From positions 62,001-126,000 of the forward strand of contig DUCM01000009.1 in NCBI GenBank assembly GCA_012959785.1: a DNA stretch of 64,000 nt. Direction: 5' to 3'. Both the position numbers and the translations under genes were made by a program. Position 1 is the first letter of the stretch. Every line of letters begins with the position of its first letter. The DNA comes from Planctomycetota bacterium (lineage in GTDB: Bacteria > Planctomycetota > UBA1135 > GCA-002686595). A model generated the notes under the pieces. The model ran no database searches. It worked only from the letters and a program-made list of their open reading frames with translations, and had not been told where the DNA came from. Positions 32,989 to 41,249 of the stretch are shown in pieces.

Positions 32989-34110
32989 ATGGATCGTCGT
33001 GTCTTTATCCTCTGTTTGCTGGCCGCTGTCAGCGCCTTCAGCTCCGCCGTCGGCGCTGCACCCCAGGACCTGGTGCGTGTGGACGGGGGCGGCGTTCAAG
33101 CAGCCCGCTGGCGCGCTCGCCTGGACCTCGTGGACCTCAACGCCCGCGAACAGGTCTTCGGCGAACTCGTGGCCGCGGCGCGGCGCAGCGCTTCCCTGGT
33201 CATGACCTTGGAGCGCTGGGCCCTCGATTCAAGGAGCCCTGCCCTGGCCTGGACGGCGCGCCTGGCTCTGCGCGAACTCGATGCCTTGCAAGCGCCCACC
33301 CGCGGCCTACGCATCCGCTGGATCTCGAACTCCCCTCGTGCGCCCGGGCTGCAAACCAGCACGCCTCTTAGCACCGCGGGCCTGCGCCAACTCACGCCGC
33401 CCTACACCTCGCCCTTCGGCGAAGCACCCGCTCTGAGCCTGCTCATGCCCCGCGGCTTCGCCTTGCCAGAAGCTCGCGTGCGGGTCTCGGTGCGCCAGAC
33501 CCACGCCCTCAGGGTGCAGGCCGAGGGCGTCAGCCTGACCGTCTCTCAACCCGATGGCAGCTGTCAAATCTACGCCGCGGGGAGCCTCGAGGAACTCCTC
33601 GCCGAGCACCCCGGTCTGGTCAGAAAGGTCCCGGGCCTCTGCGAGCTCGCCTGCCAAGGCGTGGGCGAGGGCCTCTTCTATCAATGGAACGACATCTCTG
33701 GCCTGGCCCCCTCCGCGGGGACCAAAAACCCAGGAGCCGACGCCCACTCGCCGGGGCACCTGGCGGCCGCGGAGCGCACCAGCCCCAGCTCGGCTCTCAG
33801 CGGCGGCTTGCAGGCCGTGAGCATCCTGGGCGTCCAGTGCACACCGGTCTCGGCCGAGGCCGGTCTCGCCGGGGGCCTCGGGCCCGGCGTGGGCCTGCGC
33901 ATCGAGCGCCGCGTGCCGGGCACCGTGGCCGAGGCCCTGGGCCTCAGTCGCAATGACATCCTGGTGGAGGTCAACGGCCAGGCCCTGTGCGGCGTGCCCA
34001 GCCTCAGCCAGGCCTTGGCCCAGGTCAACCGAAGCGGAGCCATCGTGCTCAAGATCCTCGACCGCGCCGGCCTCGAGCGCACCCTGACCTGGATTCCCAT
34101 CCGCCCCTAG
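32989..34110 (+). CDS. Exported PDZ-domain protein
   Basis: 373 aa from MDRRVFILCLLAAVSAFSSAVGAA, a good Sec signal; an ATG at 32971 would overlap the anti-sigma gene and spoil the signal N-terminus. The middle of the protein is unassigned. The C-terminal ~95 residues form a PDZ domain: LGPGVGLRIERRVPGTVAEALGLSRNDILVEVNGQALCGVPSLSQAL. No Ser-protease triad is visible, so it is not a DegP-type enzyme as it stands. It begins 4 bp after the anti-sigma stop, making a three-gene sigma/anti-sigma/PDZ operon. Its stop codon overlaps, on the opposite strand, the stop of the TPR lipoprotein (CTAG, 34107-34110). Confidence 0.82.
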   Translation: MDRRVFILCLLAAVSAFSSAVGAAPQDLVRVDGGGVQAARWRARLDLVDLNAREQVFGELVAAARRSASLVMTLERWALDSRSPALAWTARLALRELDALQAPTRGLRIRWISNSPRAPGLQTSTPLSTAGLRQLTPPYTSPFGEAPALSLLMPRGFALPEARVRVSVRQTHALRVQAEGVSLTVSQPDGSCQIYAAGSLEELLAEHPGLVRKVPGLCELACQGVGEGLFYQWNDISGLAPSAGTKNPGADAHSPGHLAAAERTSPSSALSGGLQAVSILGVQCTPVSAEAGLAGGLGPGVGLRIERRVPGTVAEALGLSRNDILVEVNGQALCGVPSLSQALAQVNRSGAIVLKILDRAGLERTLTWIPIRP

Positions 34111-35135
34111 GAATCGCTCAGGCGGTTGCGGGCCAGGGCTGCCTCGCAGTCACTCTTGAGGCGGAAGGCGCGCTGCACATCGGGGGAATCGAAGTCCTCC
34201 TTGCAGATGCGCATGAAGGAGTCGATGGCAGAGAGGGCTTCTTCGTAACGCTCGAGCTTGACCAGCAATTGGGCCATCTGGCTGAAGCTCTCGGGGATCT
34301 CGGGATCGAAAGCGATGATGCTCTGGATGTGGGTCAGGGCCTCTTCGGGCCGCGAGAGCTGGTTGTTGAGGAGCGCCGCGGCTTGCAGGTGCACGGCCAT
34401 CTCGAGGGCTTCGAGGCGGCGGATGTTTTGCCACATGCGCTGCTCTTCGTGCAGGGCGATGTTCGTGCGCTGGAGTTGTTTTTTCCAGAACTCGCGGTCG
34501 ACGGCGGTGATGAGCACGATGGCCTGGCCCCAAGTCAGGGATTCCTCGAATTGGCCTTGCAGGCTGGTGATGCGCACCAGGCCATTGAGCACTTCGGTGT
34601 CGCTGGGGGCGAGCTCGAAGGCGCGTTGGTAGTTGCTCTGGGCTCTGGCCCAGGTGGAAGCCGCGTCTGCATTGAGTTCAAGAGCTCGCGCCACGGGATC
34701 AGGCGCCTCGGTGTAGCGCGTGCCCTGGCGCACACCTACCGCAGCTTCCTGGAGGGCGATGCCCTTGCGCTCGAGTACTTCGCCCAGGGTCAGGGGTACG
34801 CGGAAGTCGCCTTCGTCGTCGAGAGTGCCAAGAACTTGCTCGGCGCGCAGGATCGAACGCATGCGATCCTGCTTGAGCAGGGCTCGCGCCAGGTACAGAC
34901 GCAGCACGAAGTTCTCCGGATCGAGGGTCAAGCCGCGCACAGCCTGGTCCTCGGCCCTGCCGAACTCGCCCATGTTCAGGTAGCCCGCGCACATCTCGGC
35001 GTGGACTTCGATCTGGCGTACGCGTTCCTCGGGGGTGGGGCCGGTGCTGGAGCAAGCGGCAGCGATGGCCAGGGCCAGGCAGGGGAGAACGAGGCTCTTG
35101 CGAAGAAGGGCCGGGATCGAGGGGAGTCGGCGCAT
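34107..35135 (-). CDS. TPR-repeat lipoprotein
   Basis: 342 aa from MRRLPSIPALLRKSLVLPCLALAIAAAC (lipobox, Cys28); the longer open frame upstream lies over the rqcH gene. The mature protein is alpha-helical with TPR-like pairs: AEMCAGYLNMGEFGRAEDQAVRGL, NYQRAFELAPSDTEVLNGLVRI and FSQMAQLLVKLERYEEALSAID near the C-terminus. Such lipoproteins scaffold envelope complexes; the partner is unknown. It follows rqcH by 17 bp on the same strand and converges with the PDZ gene with overlapping stop codons. Confidence 0.85.
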   Translation of the reverse strand: MRRLPSIPALLRKSLVLPCLALAIAAACSSTGPTPEERVRQIEVHAEMCAGYLNMGEFGRAEDQAVRGLTLDPENFVLRLYLARALLKQDRMRSILRAEQVLGTLDDEGDFRVPLTLGEVLERKGIALQEAAVGVRQGTRYTEAPDPVARALELNADAASTWARAQSNYQRAFELAPSDTEVLNGLVRITSLQGQFEESLTWGQAIVLITAVDREFWKKQLQRTNIALHEEQRMWQNIRRLEALEMAVHLQAAALLNNQLSRPEEALTHIQSIIAFDPEIPESFSQMAQLLVKLERYEEALSAIDSFMRICKEDFDSPDVQRAFRLKSDCEAALARNRLSDS

Positions 35136-35152
35136 GTGGAGTGGGATGGGGG

Positions 35153-36745
35153 CTAGGAACTCTTGCCAGGCCGGACTAACCGCGCCAGTCGATCGGGTTG
35201 CACTCGCAATTCGATCCGCTTGCCTCCCGAGAGGGTAACCAGACCGGCCTTGGCGCCCCGGGGTTTGTGGACGAGTTTTCGCAGAGCTACATGGATCGAG
35301 CCGCCACGGGCCCCCCTGAGGGGGGAAAAGTGCAGGGCGAGGTGCAGCGCATCGAGCAGATCCTCGGGGTCGGGCTCGCCCCGGCTGCCGCCCATGCAGA
35401 GCACCACATGGCTGCCCGGAGCGTCGGCGGTGTGCAACCAGAGGTCGGTGCCGCGGGCGTGTTTGAAGGTCAGGGCGTCGTTGTCCTTGGCACTTCTGCC
35501 CACGCGAATTTGTGCTCCTGCCGCGCCTTGGAATGTCAGGTAGGGCAGGCGCGGGGCGGGGGTCTTGCGCTTGCGCGGATCGCCCTCCTGGAGCGCATCG
35601 AAGAGCCCGCGCTCCACGGCTTCGTTGTCCAGATCCGTCAAGTTTGCATCGGCTTTTTCGGCCCGCTGCCAGAACTCCTCGAGTTCGGCGATGCGCGAGC
35701 GGGCGCGGTCGAGTTCGGCGGGCAACTTCTCCGCCGAGCGTTGGAGCTTCTTGTAGCGCTCGAACAGGCGCTCGATGTTCTCCTTTGGACTGCGCCGGGG
35801 ATCGAGGCTGATACGCCGTAGGGGCGTGCCTTCGGCGTACCAATCGGAGAGTTCGATGAACTCCGCGCCCCGTTGCAAGGCCTGGCGATTGGCGCTCAAG
35901 AGTTCGCCATCGAGGCGCACGCGCTCGGCATCGGCGGTGGCTTCGAGACGCCGTTCCAGGCCCCGCAGGTTCGAACGGGCCTTGGAGAGCTTTCGGGTGT
36001 AGCGCTTCTTGAAGCGCTTTTTGAGTTCGGCGGCATCGCGCTCGGCGGCATCGGCACCGAGTTCGCACTCCACCCGCCAGGAGAGCGGTGCGCGCTGGGG
36101 ATGACCGGCGCGGACGGCGGGCGGGGGATCCTTTGGCTCGGGGAATTCGTCTTCCAGGGCGGGCTGCTGGCCGGGGCGCGCAGCCAGGCCCGGCGGCGGC
36201 GCCCAGGGCGCGCCGAGGCGCAGGCGCGAGGTGGCTTGCTGCTTGGGCGCTGGGACCAGGACATCTAGAACTTCATCGCTGCGGCCCAGGAGCACCAGAT
36301 TGGCGTGCCTGCCGGTGAGTTCCGCCAGCAAGCCCCGGCGACCACCGGCGGGGGTCTCACGGAACTCGAGCAGCATCACGCGATCGCCGCGCACCTGTTG
36401 GATGCGTGCCAGCCGCGCCCCGACGAGTTCCAGGGCGAGCCTCTGGAAAAAGGGCCCGGTGGGGCCTCGAGCCGATTTCTGGCGGCCTTGTTGCAGGTGC
36501 ACTCTCGGCCCATCGCCGGCCACCGAGAGCCGCAGACGAAAAACCGCCGGGCCGTCCCTTGGACCGTCCTCGGGCTCGAGGATCAGGAGCAGATCTCGCG
36601 GCGGCAGAGGTTCGACTTCCCGCAGGCGTGTGCCCTCCAGGAGTGGCGCGAGCTCTTCCACGAGTTCGCCAATCTGACGGGCGTTGAGGCTCAGGAGAGC
36701 TCTTCTTCGATGTTGTAGCTCCAACCGAGGTCGACCGGTTCCCAA
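35153..36745 (-). CDS. rqcH: Rqc2-like NFACT protein (RqcH)
   Basis: 530 aa as the longest ATG frame. Homology appears to start later, at SLNARQIGELVEELAPLLEG, directly after a CTG at 36694 that overlaps the ndk stop (CTGA) and would give 513 aa; the ATG start lies 55 bp inside ndk. The NFACT-N domain includes GDRVMLLEF, the conserved Asp-Arg region used for alanine tailing. A charged coiled coil spans ~230-370. NFACT-R lies near the C-terminus (FKHARGTDLWLHTADAPGSH). RqcH binds stalled 50S-peptidyl-tRNA and directs Ala-tail addition for quality control. It may be coupled to ndk. Confidence 0.88.
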   Translation of the reverse strand: MGTGRPRLELQHRRRALLSLNARQIGELVEELAPLLEGTRLREVEPLPPRDLLLILEPEDGPRDGPAVFRLRLSVAGDGPRVHLQQGRQKSARGPTGPFFQRLALELVGARLARIQQVRGDRVMLLEFRETPAGGRRGLLAELTGRHANLVLLGRSDEVLDVLVPAPKQQATSRLRLGAPWAPPPGLAARPGQQPALEDEFPEPKDPPPAVRAGHPQRAPLSWRVECELGADAAERDAAELKKRFKKRYTRKLSKARSNLRGLERRLEATADAERVRLDGELLSANRQALQRGAEFIELSDWYAEGTPLRRISLDPRRSPKENIERLFERYKKLQRSAEKLPAELDRARSRIAELEEFWQRAEKADANLTDLDNEAVERGLFDALQEGDPRKRKTPAPRLPYLTFQGAAGAQIRVGRSAKDNDALTFKHARGTDLWLHTADAPGSHVVLCMGGSRGEPDPEDLLDALHLALHFSPLRGARGGSIHVALRKLVHKPRGAKAGLVTLSGGKRIELRVQPDRLARLVRPGKSS

Positions 36746-37161
36746 TCGATGAGGTCGTCCGGCTCGCCGAAGAACAGCTCCAATTCCTTGGCGGCTGCGC
36801 CGGGGCTGTCGGAAGCGTGGACCATGTTGTTGGAGAAGGACATGCCGAAATCGCCGCGAATCGTGCCCGGAGCGGCCTCGCGGGCGTTGGTGGCGCCCAC
36901 GAGGGCGCGCACCACGGGGATGGCGTCCCTGCCGTCAAAGGCCATGGCCACCACCGGGCCCGAGGTCATGAAGCCAACCAGGTTCCTGTAGAAGGGCTTG
37001 CTCGCATGGTCGGAGTAGTGCTGCTGGATGGTCTCCAGGGGAAAACAGCGCAGCTTGAGCCCAACGAGCTTGAGGCCCTTCTGCTCGAAGCGAGTCAGGA
37101 TCGGGCCGATGAGGTGACGCTGGACGGCGTCGGGTTTGAGCAGGACGAGGGTGCGTTCCAA
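36691..37161 (-). CDS. ndk: Nucleoside diphosphate kinase
   Basis: 156 aa, slightly above the usual ~140. MERTLVLLKPDAVQRHLIG is the canonical N-terminus. The catalytic His is in NNMVHASDSP, preceded by ATNAREAAPGTIRGDFG, and SGPVVAMAFDG is also conserved. It moves gamma-phosphate between NTPs and NDPs through phospho-His. The C-terminus extends a little beyond the usual end (DLGWSYNIEEELS). It is the first gene of a minus-strand ndk-rqcH-TPR lipoprotein run and is divergent from the ATP synthase operon across 492 bp. Confidence 0.96.
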   Translation of the reverse strand: MERTLVLLKPDAVQRHLIGPILTRFEQKGLKLVGLKLRCFPLETIQQHYSDHASKPFYRNLVGFMTSGPVVAMAFDGRDAIPVVRALVGATNAREAAPGTIRGDFGMSFSNNMVHASDSPGAAAKELELFFGEPDDLIDWEPVDLGWSYNIEEELS

Positions 37162-37653
37162 AGGAAGGGTCTCCGTACGGGGGTAGTGGTGGGGCGTTTC
37201 TGGGATTCGCGGCGAAGAGTATAGTGCGAGGCGAACAGTCTAGCAGGCTGTATCTCGCCGCACAGGGGCCGGCGAGGGGCCCGTTCGCGGCCCTCAAGTT
37301 CGGAAGCCCTCAGGTTCGGAGGGTCCCTTCCGAGGACCGATCCGCAGGTCGGGCGGCTTTTTGTGACTTGCGCCCGTATTTTTTGGGGGCCCGGGTTGAC
37401 CTGACCGCTGGCCGCCCTAGATTATTCGCCCATCGAAGCCTCTCGATGCCCGCTGGAGCCCTCCGGCAGCCTTGGAGGCGGCGGTACCCGGTCCGGATCG
37501 GTGCTGGCGCGTGGGCGCCGTCGCGAGAAGGACTGACCCTCTCTGAAAGCTGAGGCTGCTTCTACCTCCTGGAAGTCGCCCTCCCCTCGACCTTCCCCGG
37601 CCTGCGCGGACCCTTGTGCCGCCACAAAATCGGAGATGGACTGAACGCTCTAG
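37162..37653. other. Divergent intergenic region between ndk and the atp operon
   Basis: 492 bp without a credible gene. It holds a 16-bp tandem duplication (ccctcaRgttcggaRg at 37291-37306 and 37307-37322), T-rich runs near 37350-37385 and a sigma70-like promoter toward atpZ. The 37224-37553 frame is Arg-rich, lacks domain features and is best treated as non-coding. Confidence 0.55.
37396..37423 (+). promoter_or_regulatory. Putative sigma70 promoter of the ATP synthase operon
   Basis: TTGACC (37396-37401), a 16-bp spacer and TAGATT (37418-37423) resemble -35 and -10 boxes. Transcription would start about 225 bp before atpZ, leaving a long leader. It is the best match in the gap by eye only. 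Confidence 0.42.
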
Positions 37654-37932
37654 ATGCTGCCGAAGACCCCCCTCGATTCCGAGGGCCCCGGGGCCCTCGA
37701 CGCCTACGGACGCTACGCATCCCTCGGGATCCAGTTCGTCGTCGCCATGTGCTTCTTTGGCTGGATCGGACGCTGGGCGGACGGCAAGCTGGGGACCTAC
37801 CCGTGGCTGATGATCCTGGGGTTGGCTCTGGGCGCCGTAGCCAGCTTCATCTCCCTCTTGCACAGTATCCCACCCGTTTCCGGTTCTCCCGCGAAAGCTC
37901 GCGAAGAGACCGACAGCTCTCCCAAATCGTGA
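37654..37932 (+). CDS. atpZ: AtpZ/AtpI-type ATP synthase accessory protein
   Basis: 92 aa with two membrane helices (ASLGIQFVVAMCFFGWIG ~23-40; WLMILGLALGAVASFISLL ~51-69) separated by a short loop GRWADGKLG. This layout matches the small AtpZ family encoded first in many atp operons, which with AtpI is linked to c-ring assembly and Mg/Ca handling. It ends in a GTGA overlap with the next gene, showing operon membership. Confidence 0.85.
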   Translation: MLPKTPLDSEGPGALDAYGRYASLGIQFVVAMCFFGWIGRWADGKLGTYPWLMILGLALGAVASFISLLHSIPPVSGSPAKAREETDSSPKS

Positions 37933-38348
37933 CCCGAACCAATCTTCTCGCCTTGGCCGTTCTGTGCGCAGCGGCCGCAGTCGCCACCCGTCTGGGTGGG
38001 CGCGAAGGTATGGGTGTGGTGGCTGGTGCGCTTTCGGGGGCGGGCGTTTCGCTCCTGGGTGGTGCTTGGATGCGGCACACGATCCGCACTCGGCCTCACA
38101 AGACCATGGCGGCCTTCGTCGAGTCCTTTCTCTTCAAGTTGGTTTTTGTGGCCCTGGGGGTGGTCAGCTTTCGCTACATTTCCGCAGCCCACGCGCGGGT
38201 CGACTGGCAGAGCTTCCTGGTGGCCTTTGCCGCCTGCGTGTTCATCGTCCACACCCTGGCCGTGGCCGAGAATGTCAAGCTGCTCCAGTTGACCAAAACC
38301 ACTCCAGAGGGGCCCGACGCCCAGCAACCCAAAGGATCGAATCCGTGA
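37929..38348 (+). CDS. atpI: AtpI-like membrane protein (ATP synthase subunit I)
   Basis: 139 aa from a GTG overlapping the atpZ stop (GTGA). Four hydrophobic segments are visible: NLLALAVLCAAAAVATRLGG, MGVVAGALSGAGVSLLGGAWM, FLFKLVFVALGVVSFRYI and FLVAFAACVFIVHTLAVAE. Small four-helix proteins in this position are UncI/AtpI-like and help assemble the c-ring. Sequence identity to model AtpI is not obvious; the call rests on topology and position between atpZ and atpB. Its stop overlaps the atpB GTG start. Confidence 0.75.
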   Translation: MTRTNLLALAVLCAAAAVATRLGGREGMGVVAGALSGAGVSLLGGAWMRHTIRTRPHKTMAAFVESFLFKLVFVALGVVSFRYISAAHARVDWQSFLVAFAACVFIVHTLAVAENVKLLQLTKTTPEGPDAQQPKGSNP

Positions 38349-39322
38349 ACCTCTTGCGTCCGATCCTGGCCCTGGCGGTCATAGCCGGGGCGATCGCCTT
38401 CTCGGGCAAGTACGCCGAGCACCACGAGAACTCCGATCCGTTCCAGCAGCTTTACTTGCACCTGATGCCGGCGCGCCTGGTGCAGCAGACCGATGCTGCC
38501 CACGGCGATGAGGCTCACGCCGAGGCTGCCCACGGTGGAGGGCATGGGGCCGCTGCGTCGCTTGTGGCCCTGCCCCTGCCCGCGATCCTGGCCCCGGCGG
38601 GCCGTGCGGTGGACCACGGCTACGAGCTCTACGCGACCAACTTGCAGGTCTTCCAGTTGGCCTCGGTGCTTTTGATTTTCATCCTCCTGGGCGGCATCCC
38701 AGGGTACCTCCGCACCGGCCGCGGTGACTGGCTGACCCGGCTCTTCTGCGGCTTTGCCATGTACATCCGCGACGACATGGTGGTGCCGGTTATGGGCAAG
38801 GCCACGGGCAACAAGTACCTGCCGTACTTCCTGTCCATCTTCTTCTTCATCCTGTTCATCAACTTGATGGGGCTGGTGCCAGGCAGTGCCACGGCCACCG
38901 CCAGCATCTTCGTCACCGGCGCCCTGGCCACGATCACCCTGGGCTCCATGGTCCTTTGCGGCATGATCGTGCAAGGCCCTGTGGCTTTTTGGCGCACCCT
39001 GGTCCCCGAGGTGCCCCTCTTGCTCTGGCCCCTGATGTTCGTGGTGGAGGTCGTGGGCCTGGTGGTCAAACCCTTCGCCTTGATGGTGCGTCTGTTTGCC
39101 AACATGACCGGCGGGCATATGGTGGTCCTCAGCTTCATGGGCCTGATCTTCTACTTTGGCCAGTCCATGGGTGATGCCGCCGGCTACGCTGCCTCGCCCG
39201 TGGCCGTAGGCTTCGCTGTTTTCATCATGATCATCGAGAGCTTCGTCGCTCTGTTGCAGGCGTACATCTTTACCCAGCTCTCGATTATCTTCGTCAATGG
39301 CTCCATCCACCCCGAGCATTAG
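38345..39322 (+). CDS. atpB: ATP synthase Fo subunit a
   Basis: 325 aa from GTG (GTGA overlap with the gene before). Proton-channel stator of Fo. The essential Arg is in FALMVRLFANMTGGHM (R249), with LPYFLSIFFFILFINLMGLVPG and FIMIIESFVALLQAYIFTQLS forming the conserved helices. The N-terminal ~75 residues carry a His/Ala-rich stretch (AAHGDEAHAEAAHGGGHGAA), making it longer than E. coli subunit a (271). The last codons (PEH-stop) lie inside the left arm of a MITE-like inverted repeat, so the element may have contributed the C-terminus. Confidence 0.95.
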   Translation: MNLLRPILALAVIAGAIAFSGKYAEHHENSDPFQQLYLHLMPARLVQQTDAAHGDEAHAEAAHGGGHGAAASLVALPLPAILAPAGRAVDHGYELYATNLQVFQLASVLLIFILLGGIPGYLRTGRGDWLTRLFCGFAMYIRDDMVVPVMGKATGNKYLPYFLSIFFFILFINLMGLVPGSATATASIFVTGALATITLGSMVLCGMIVQGPVAFWRTLVPEVPLLLWPLMFVVEVVGLVVKPFALMVRLFANMTGGHMVVLSFMGLIFYFGQSMGDAAGYAASPVAVGFAVFIMIIESFVALLQAYIFTQLSIIFVNGSIHPEH

Positions 39323-39526
39323 CCCGGATGATTCATGCAAGCGCCCACCAAACATCACAAGCGGCCGCCTTCGGCAGCCTCTCGTCCCCTCAAGGCACTT
39401 TTCGAATTGTGCCGTCCAGGGCGACCCTTCAGGGTCGCCTCCGGCGTCATCCTTCGCAAAGCACCGCCAGGAAACGAGTTGGTGTTTGGAGTCCATTCGC
39501 TTGGATAATCCGGGTTAGCGCTCGGG
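39311..39526. mobile_element. MITE-like element with imperfect terminal inverted repeats
   Basis: About 216 bp. The left end reads cccgagcattagcccggat (39311-39329) and the reverse complement of the right end reads cccgagcgctaacccggat, 16 of 19 matching; a CAAGCG block is shared further inward after a small gap. An internal hairpin GGCGACCC-TTCA-GGGTCGCC lies at 39420-39439. It has no ORF and no obvious target duplication. It sits between atpB and atpE and includes the atpB stop. Confidence 0.6.
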
Positions 39527-39617
39527 ATCCGTTCCTGACTTCTTCGCAGTCCTTCCTACACTACTTCCAACCCCAACGCGGCCCCCAGCGGACCGTCTTC
39601 AGGAGACTTCTCTACAG

Positions 39618-39938
39618 ATGATGCTTCCCCAAGAATTTGACACAGCGGCCGCAGAGGCCGCCGCAGAGGCCGCCGCAGCGGCCGCAGAGGCCGCAGTGAA
39701 CCTCGCCAAGGCTGTCGCTTCGGACTACGCCCGACTCGGCGCGGGCCTCGGCGCAGGCATCGCCGCCATCGGTGCTGGTCTGGGCATCGGCAAGATCGGT
39801 GCCTCGGCTAACGAGGGCATCGCCCGCCAGCCCGAAGCTGCCAGCGACATCCGCGGCGGCTCGATCATCCTGGCCGCGCTGATCGAGGGTGTTGCTCTCT
39901 TCGCCGTGGTCGTGACGCTGCTGCTCGCCATGGGCTGA
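39618..39938 (+). CDS. atpE: ATP synthase Fo subunit c
   Basis: 106 aa; the usual ~75-90 is extended by an Ala-rich N-terminus (~30 residues from gccgcagag-type DNA repeats). Helix 1 is YARLGAGLGAGIAAIGAGLGIGKIG, the polar loop is IARQPEAASD, and helix 2 carries the ion-binding Glu90 in LIEGVALFAVVVTLLL. No Gln in helix 1 and Gly after the Glu argue for H+ rather than Na+ coupling. An AGGAGA Shine-Dalgarno at 39601-39606 serves the ATG, one of the few clear ones in the window, fitting the high synthesis rate subunit c requires. It is flanked by a MITE-like element and a hairpin plus T9. Confidence 0.93.
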   Translation: MMLPQEFDTAAAEAAAEAAAAAAEAAVNLAKAVASDYARLGAGLGAGIAAIGAGLGIGKIGASANEGIARQPEAASDIRGGSIILAALIEGVALFAVVVTLLLAMG

Positions 39939-39963
39939 TCCAGAGTCATGCCGGGGACTGCTC

Positions 39964-40028
39964 GGGGCACTCGACCACGGTCGGGCACCCCGGGGTCCCG
40001 CGAGCTATCTGTTCCTCCATTTTTTTTT
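39964..40028 (+). terminator. Hairpin and T9 tract after atpE (possible partial terminator)
   Basis: 39964-39991 can pair GGGG with CCCC and CGACC with GGTCG around a small loop, with mismatches between. A run of nine T follows at 40020-40028, about 28 nt beyond the stem, farther than in a classical terminator. Incomplete termination here would raise atpE transcript relative to atpF onward. Confidence 0.35.
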
Positions 40029-40111
40029 CATATCGATCGGCTTGTCGATCGGTCGTGGTGAGACGAACTCTTCCCGCGCCCCTGGACCCTCTTCGCTGAA
40101 CTTCTAGCGCG

Positions 40112-40654
40112 ATGATCAACTTACCTGTTCTGGCCTTTCTGGAAGGCGGTGGCTACGACCCCATGGACGCCGGTGGCGCCGGGGGGGTCCTGTGGACCTG
40201 GATCATTTTCCTGCTGGCCCTGCCGGTCATCTGGATCGTGGTCATGGGCCCCGTGACCCGCGGCCTCACCGCTCGTGACGAAGAAGCTCTGGCGGCCATC
40301 GCCAGCGCCGAAAAGGCCAGCCATGAGGCCGAGAAGGCGCGCGCTGATGTCGAGATCAAACTCGGCGAAGCCCACGCCAGTGCCGCCAAGTTGCTCTCCG
40401 AGGCCCGCGAGCGGGCCGAGAGTCGTGAGCACGAGATCATCGAGCTGGCCAAGAAGGAGGCCGAGGGCCTGCGCGAGCGGGCTTCTCGGGACATCGAGAC
40501 AGCCCGGGACCAGGCCCTCTCGGCCATCCGCTCCGAGGTGGTTGAAATCTCCCTTGCGGCTGCGGGTCAGGTGCTTGGGCGCCGGGTCGATTCCGAGGAC
40601 GATCGCCGACTCGTCGGTGATCTGGTCAGCGCGACCAAGGTTCAAGAGCTGTGA
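40112..40654 (+). CDS. atpF: ATP synthase Fo subunit b
   Basis: 180 aa. One N-terminal membrane helix (VLWTWIIFLLALPVIWIVVMG, ~26-46) is followed by a long charged coiled coil (EEALAAIASAEKASHEAEKARADVEIKLGEAH onward), the peripheral stalk linking Fo to F1. Length is close to the usual 155-180. The ATG lies 173 bp after atpE, the second large gap in an otherwise tight operon. Its stop overlaps the atpH GTG start (GTGA). Only one b gene is seen, so the stalk is probably a homodimer. Confidence 0.93.
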   Translation: MINLPVLAFLEGGGYDPMDAGGAGGVLWTWIIFLLALPVIWIVVMGPVTRGLTARDEEALAAIASAEKASHEAEKARADVEIKLGEAHASAAKLLSEARERAESREHEIIELAKKEAEGLRERASRDIETARDQALSAIRSEVVEISLAAAGQVLGRRVDSEDDRRLVGDLVSATKVQEL

Positions 40655-41202
40655 TCGGAGGACCGGTCACCGCTCGCTACACCGAGGCACTCTTCGGTCT
40701 GGCCTCCCTTCAGGGGGCTGTTGATGTTGTGCGCGGTGATGTCGAGACCCTCGAGGGCGAACTTGCCGAAGCCTCCGTGGCTCTGTGGCTCTTCGACTCC
40801 CAGGTGGCCCTGGAAGAGAAACGCACCCAGTTGGCCAAGCTGACCGGGTCCTTCCACCCGCTGACTCGGAACTTCGTCGGGCTGCTCCTGGACAAGGGCC
40901 GCATCGAGGTCCTGCGCGATCTGGGGGCGGCTTTTCGTCTGCGCTGGCTCGAGAGCCGCGGCGCTGTTGAGGGCTGGGTCGAGAGTGCCCGGCCACTGGC
41001 TCCGGGCGAGATGAGCGAACTGGCCGTGGCCATCGGAGCCAAAATCGGAAAAGAAGTCCTGCTGAAGAATCGCGTGGAAGCCTCCCTGGTGGGGGGCGTG
41101 CGCGTTTTCGTGGCGGGCAAATTGATCGACTACTCGGTGCGCGGGCGCCTGGCCGGATTGCGCCGCGCCATGCTGAACACCCCGCTGCCTGCGACTACCT
41201 GA
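40651..41202 (+). CDS. atpH: ATP synthase F1 subunit delta
   Basis: 183 aa from GTG overlapping the atpF stop (GTGA). It starts [18 protein letters not shown], the standard opening helix (ARYAxALF). The C-terminal part [43 protein letters not shown] matches the conserved end of delta/OSCP. It joins the b-dimer to the alpha3beta3 head. The gene is at its canonical place between atpF and atpA, with 47 bp before the preferred atpA start. Confidence 0.93.
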   Translation: MIGGPVTARYTEALFGLASLQGAVDVVRGDVETLEGELAEASVALWLFDSQVALEEKRTQLAKLTGSFHPLTRNFVGLLLDKGRIEVLRDLGAAFRLRWLESRGAVEGWVESARPLAPGEMSELAVAIGAKIGKEVLLKNRVEASLVGGVRVFVAGKLIDYSVRGRLAGLRRAMLNTPLPATT

Positions 41203-41249
41203 CCCTTCGGCCGCGCGTTGCGGCCACCAACCAAATGGAATCAAGACAG

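Noticed and set aside
31375..33099. 574-aa minus-strand ORF
   Set aside because: It is antisense to the sigma/anti-sigma/PDZ genes, Arg/Gly/Pro-rich and domain-free; it is a high-GC shadow.
39618..39938. Na+-coupled ATP synthase
   Set aside because: Subunit c lacks the helix-1 Gln and the Ser/Thr after the ion-binding Glu that Na+-binding rings have.
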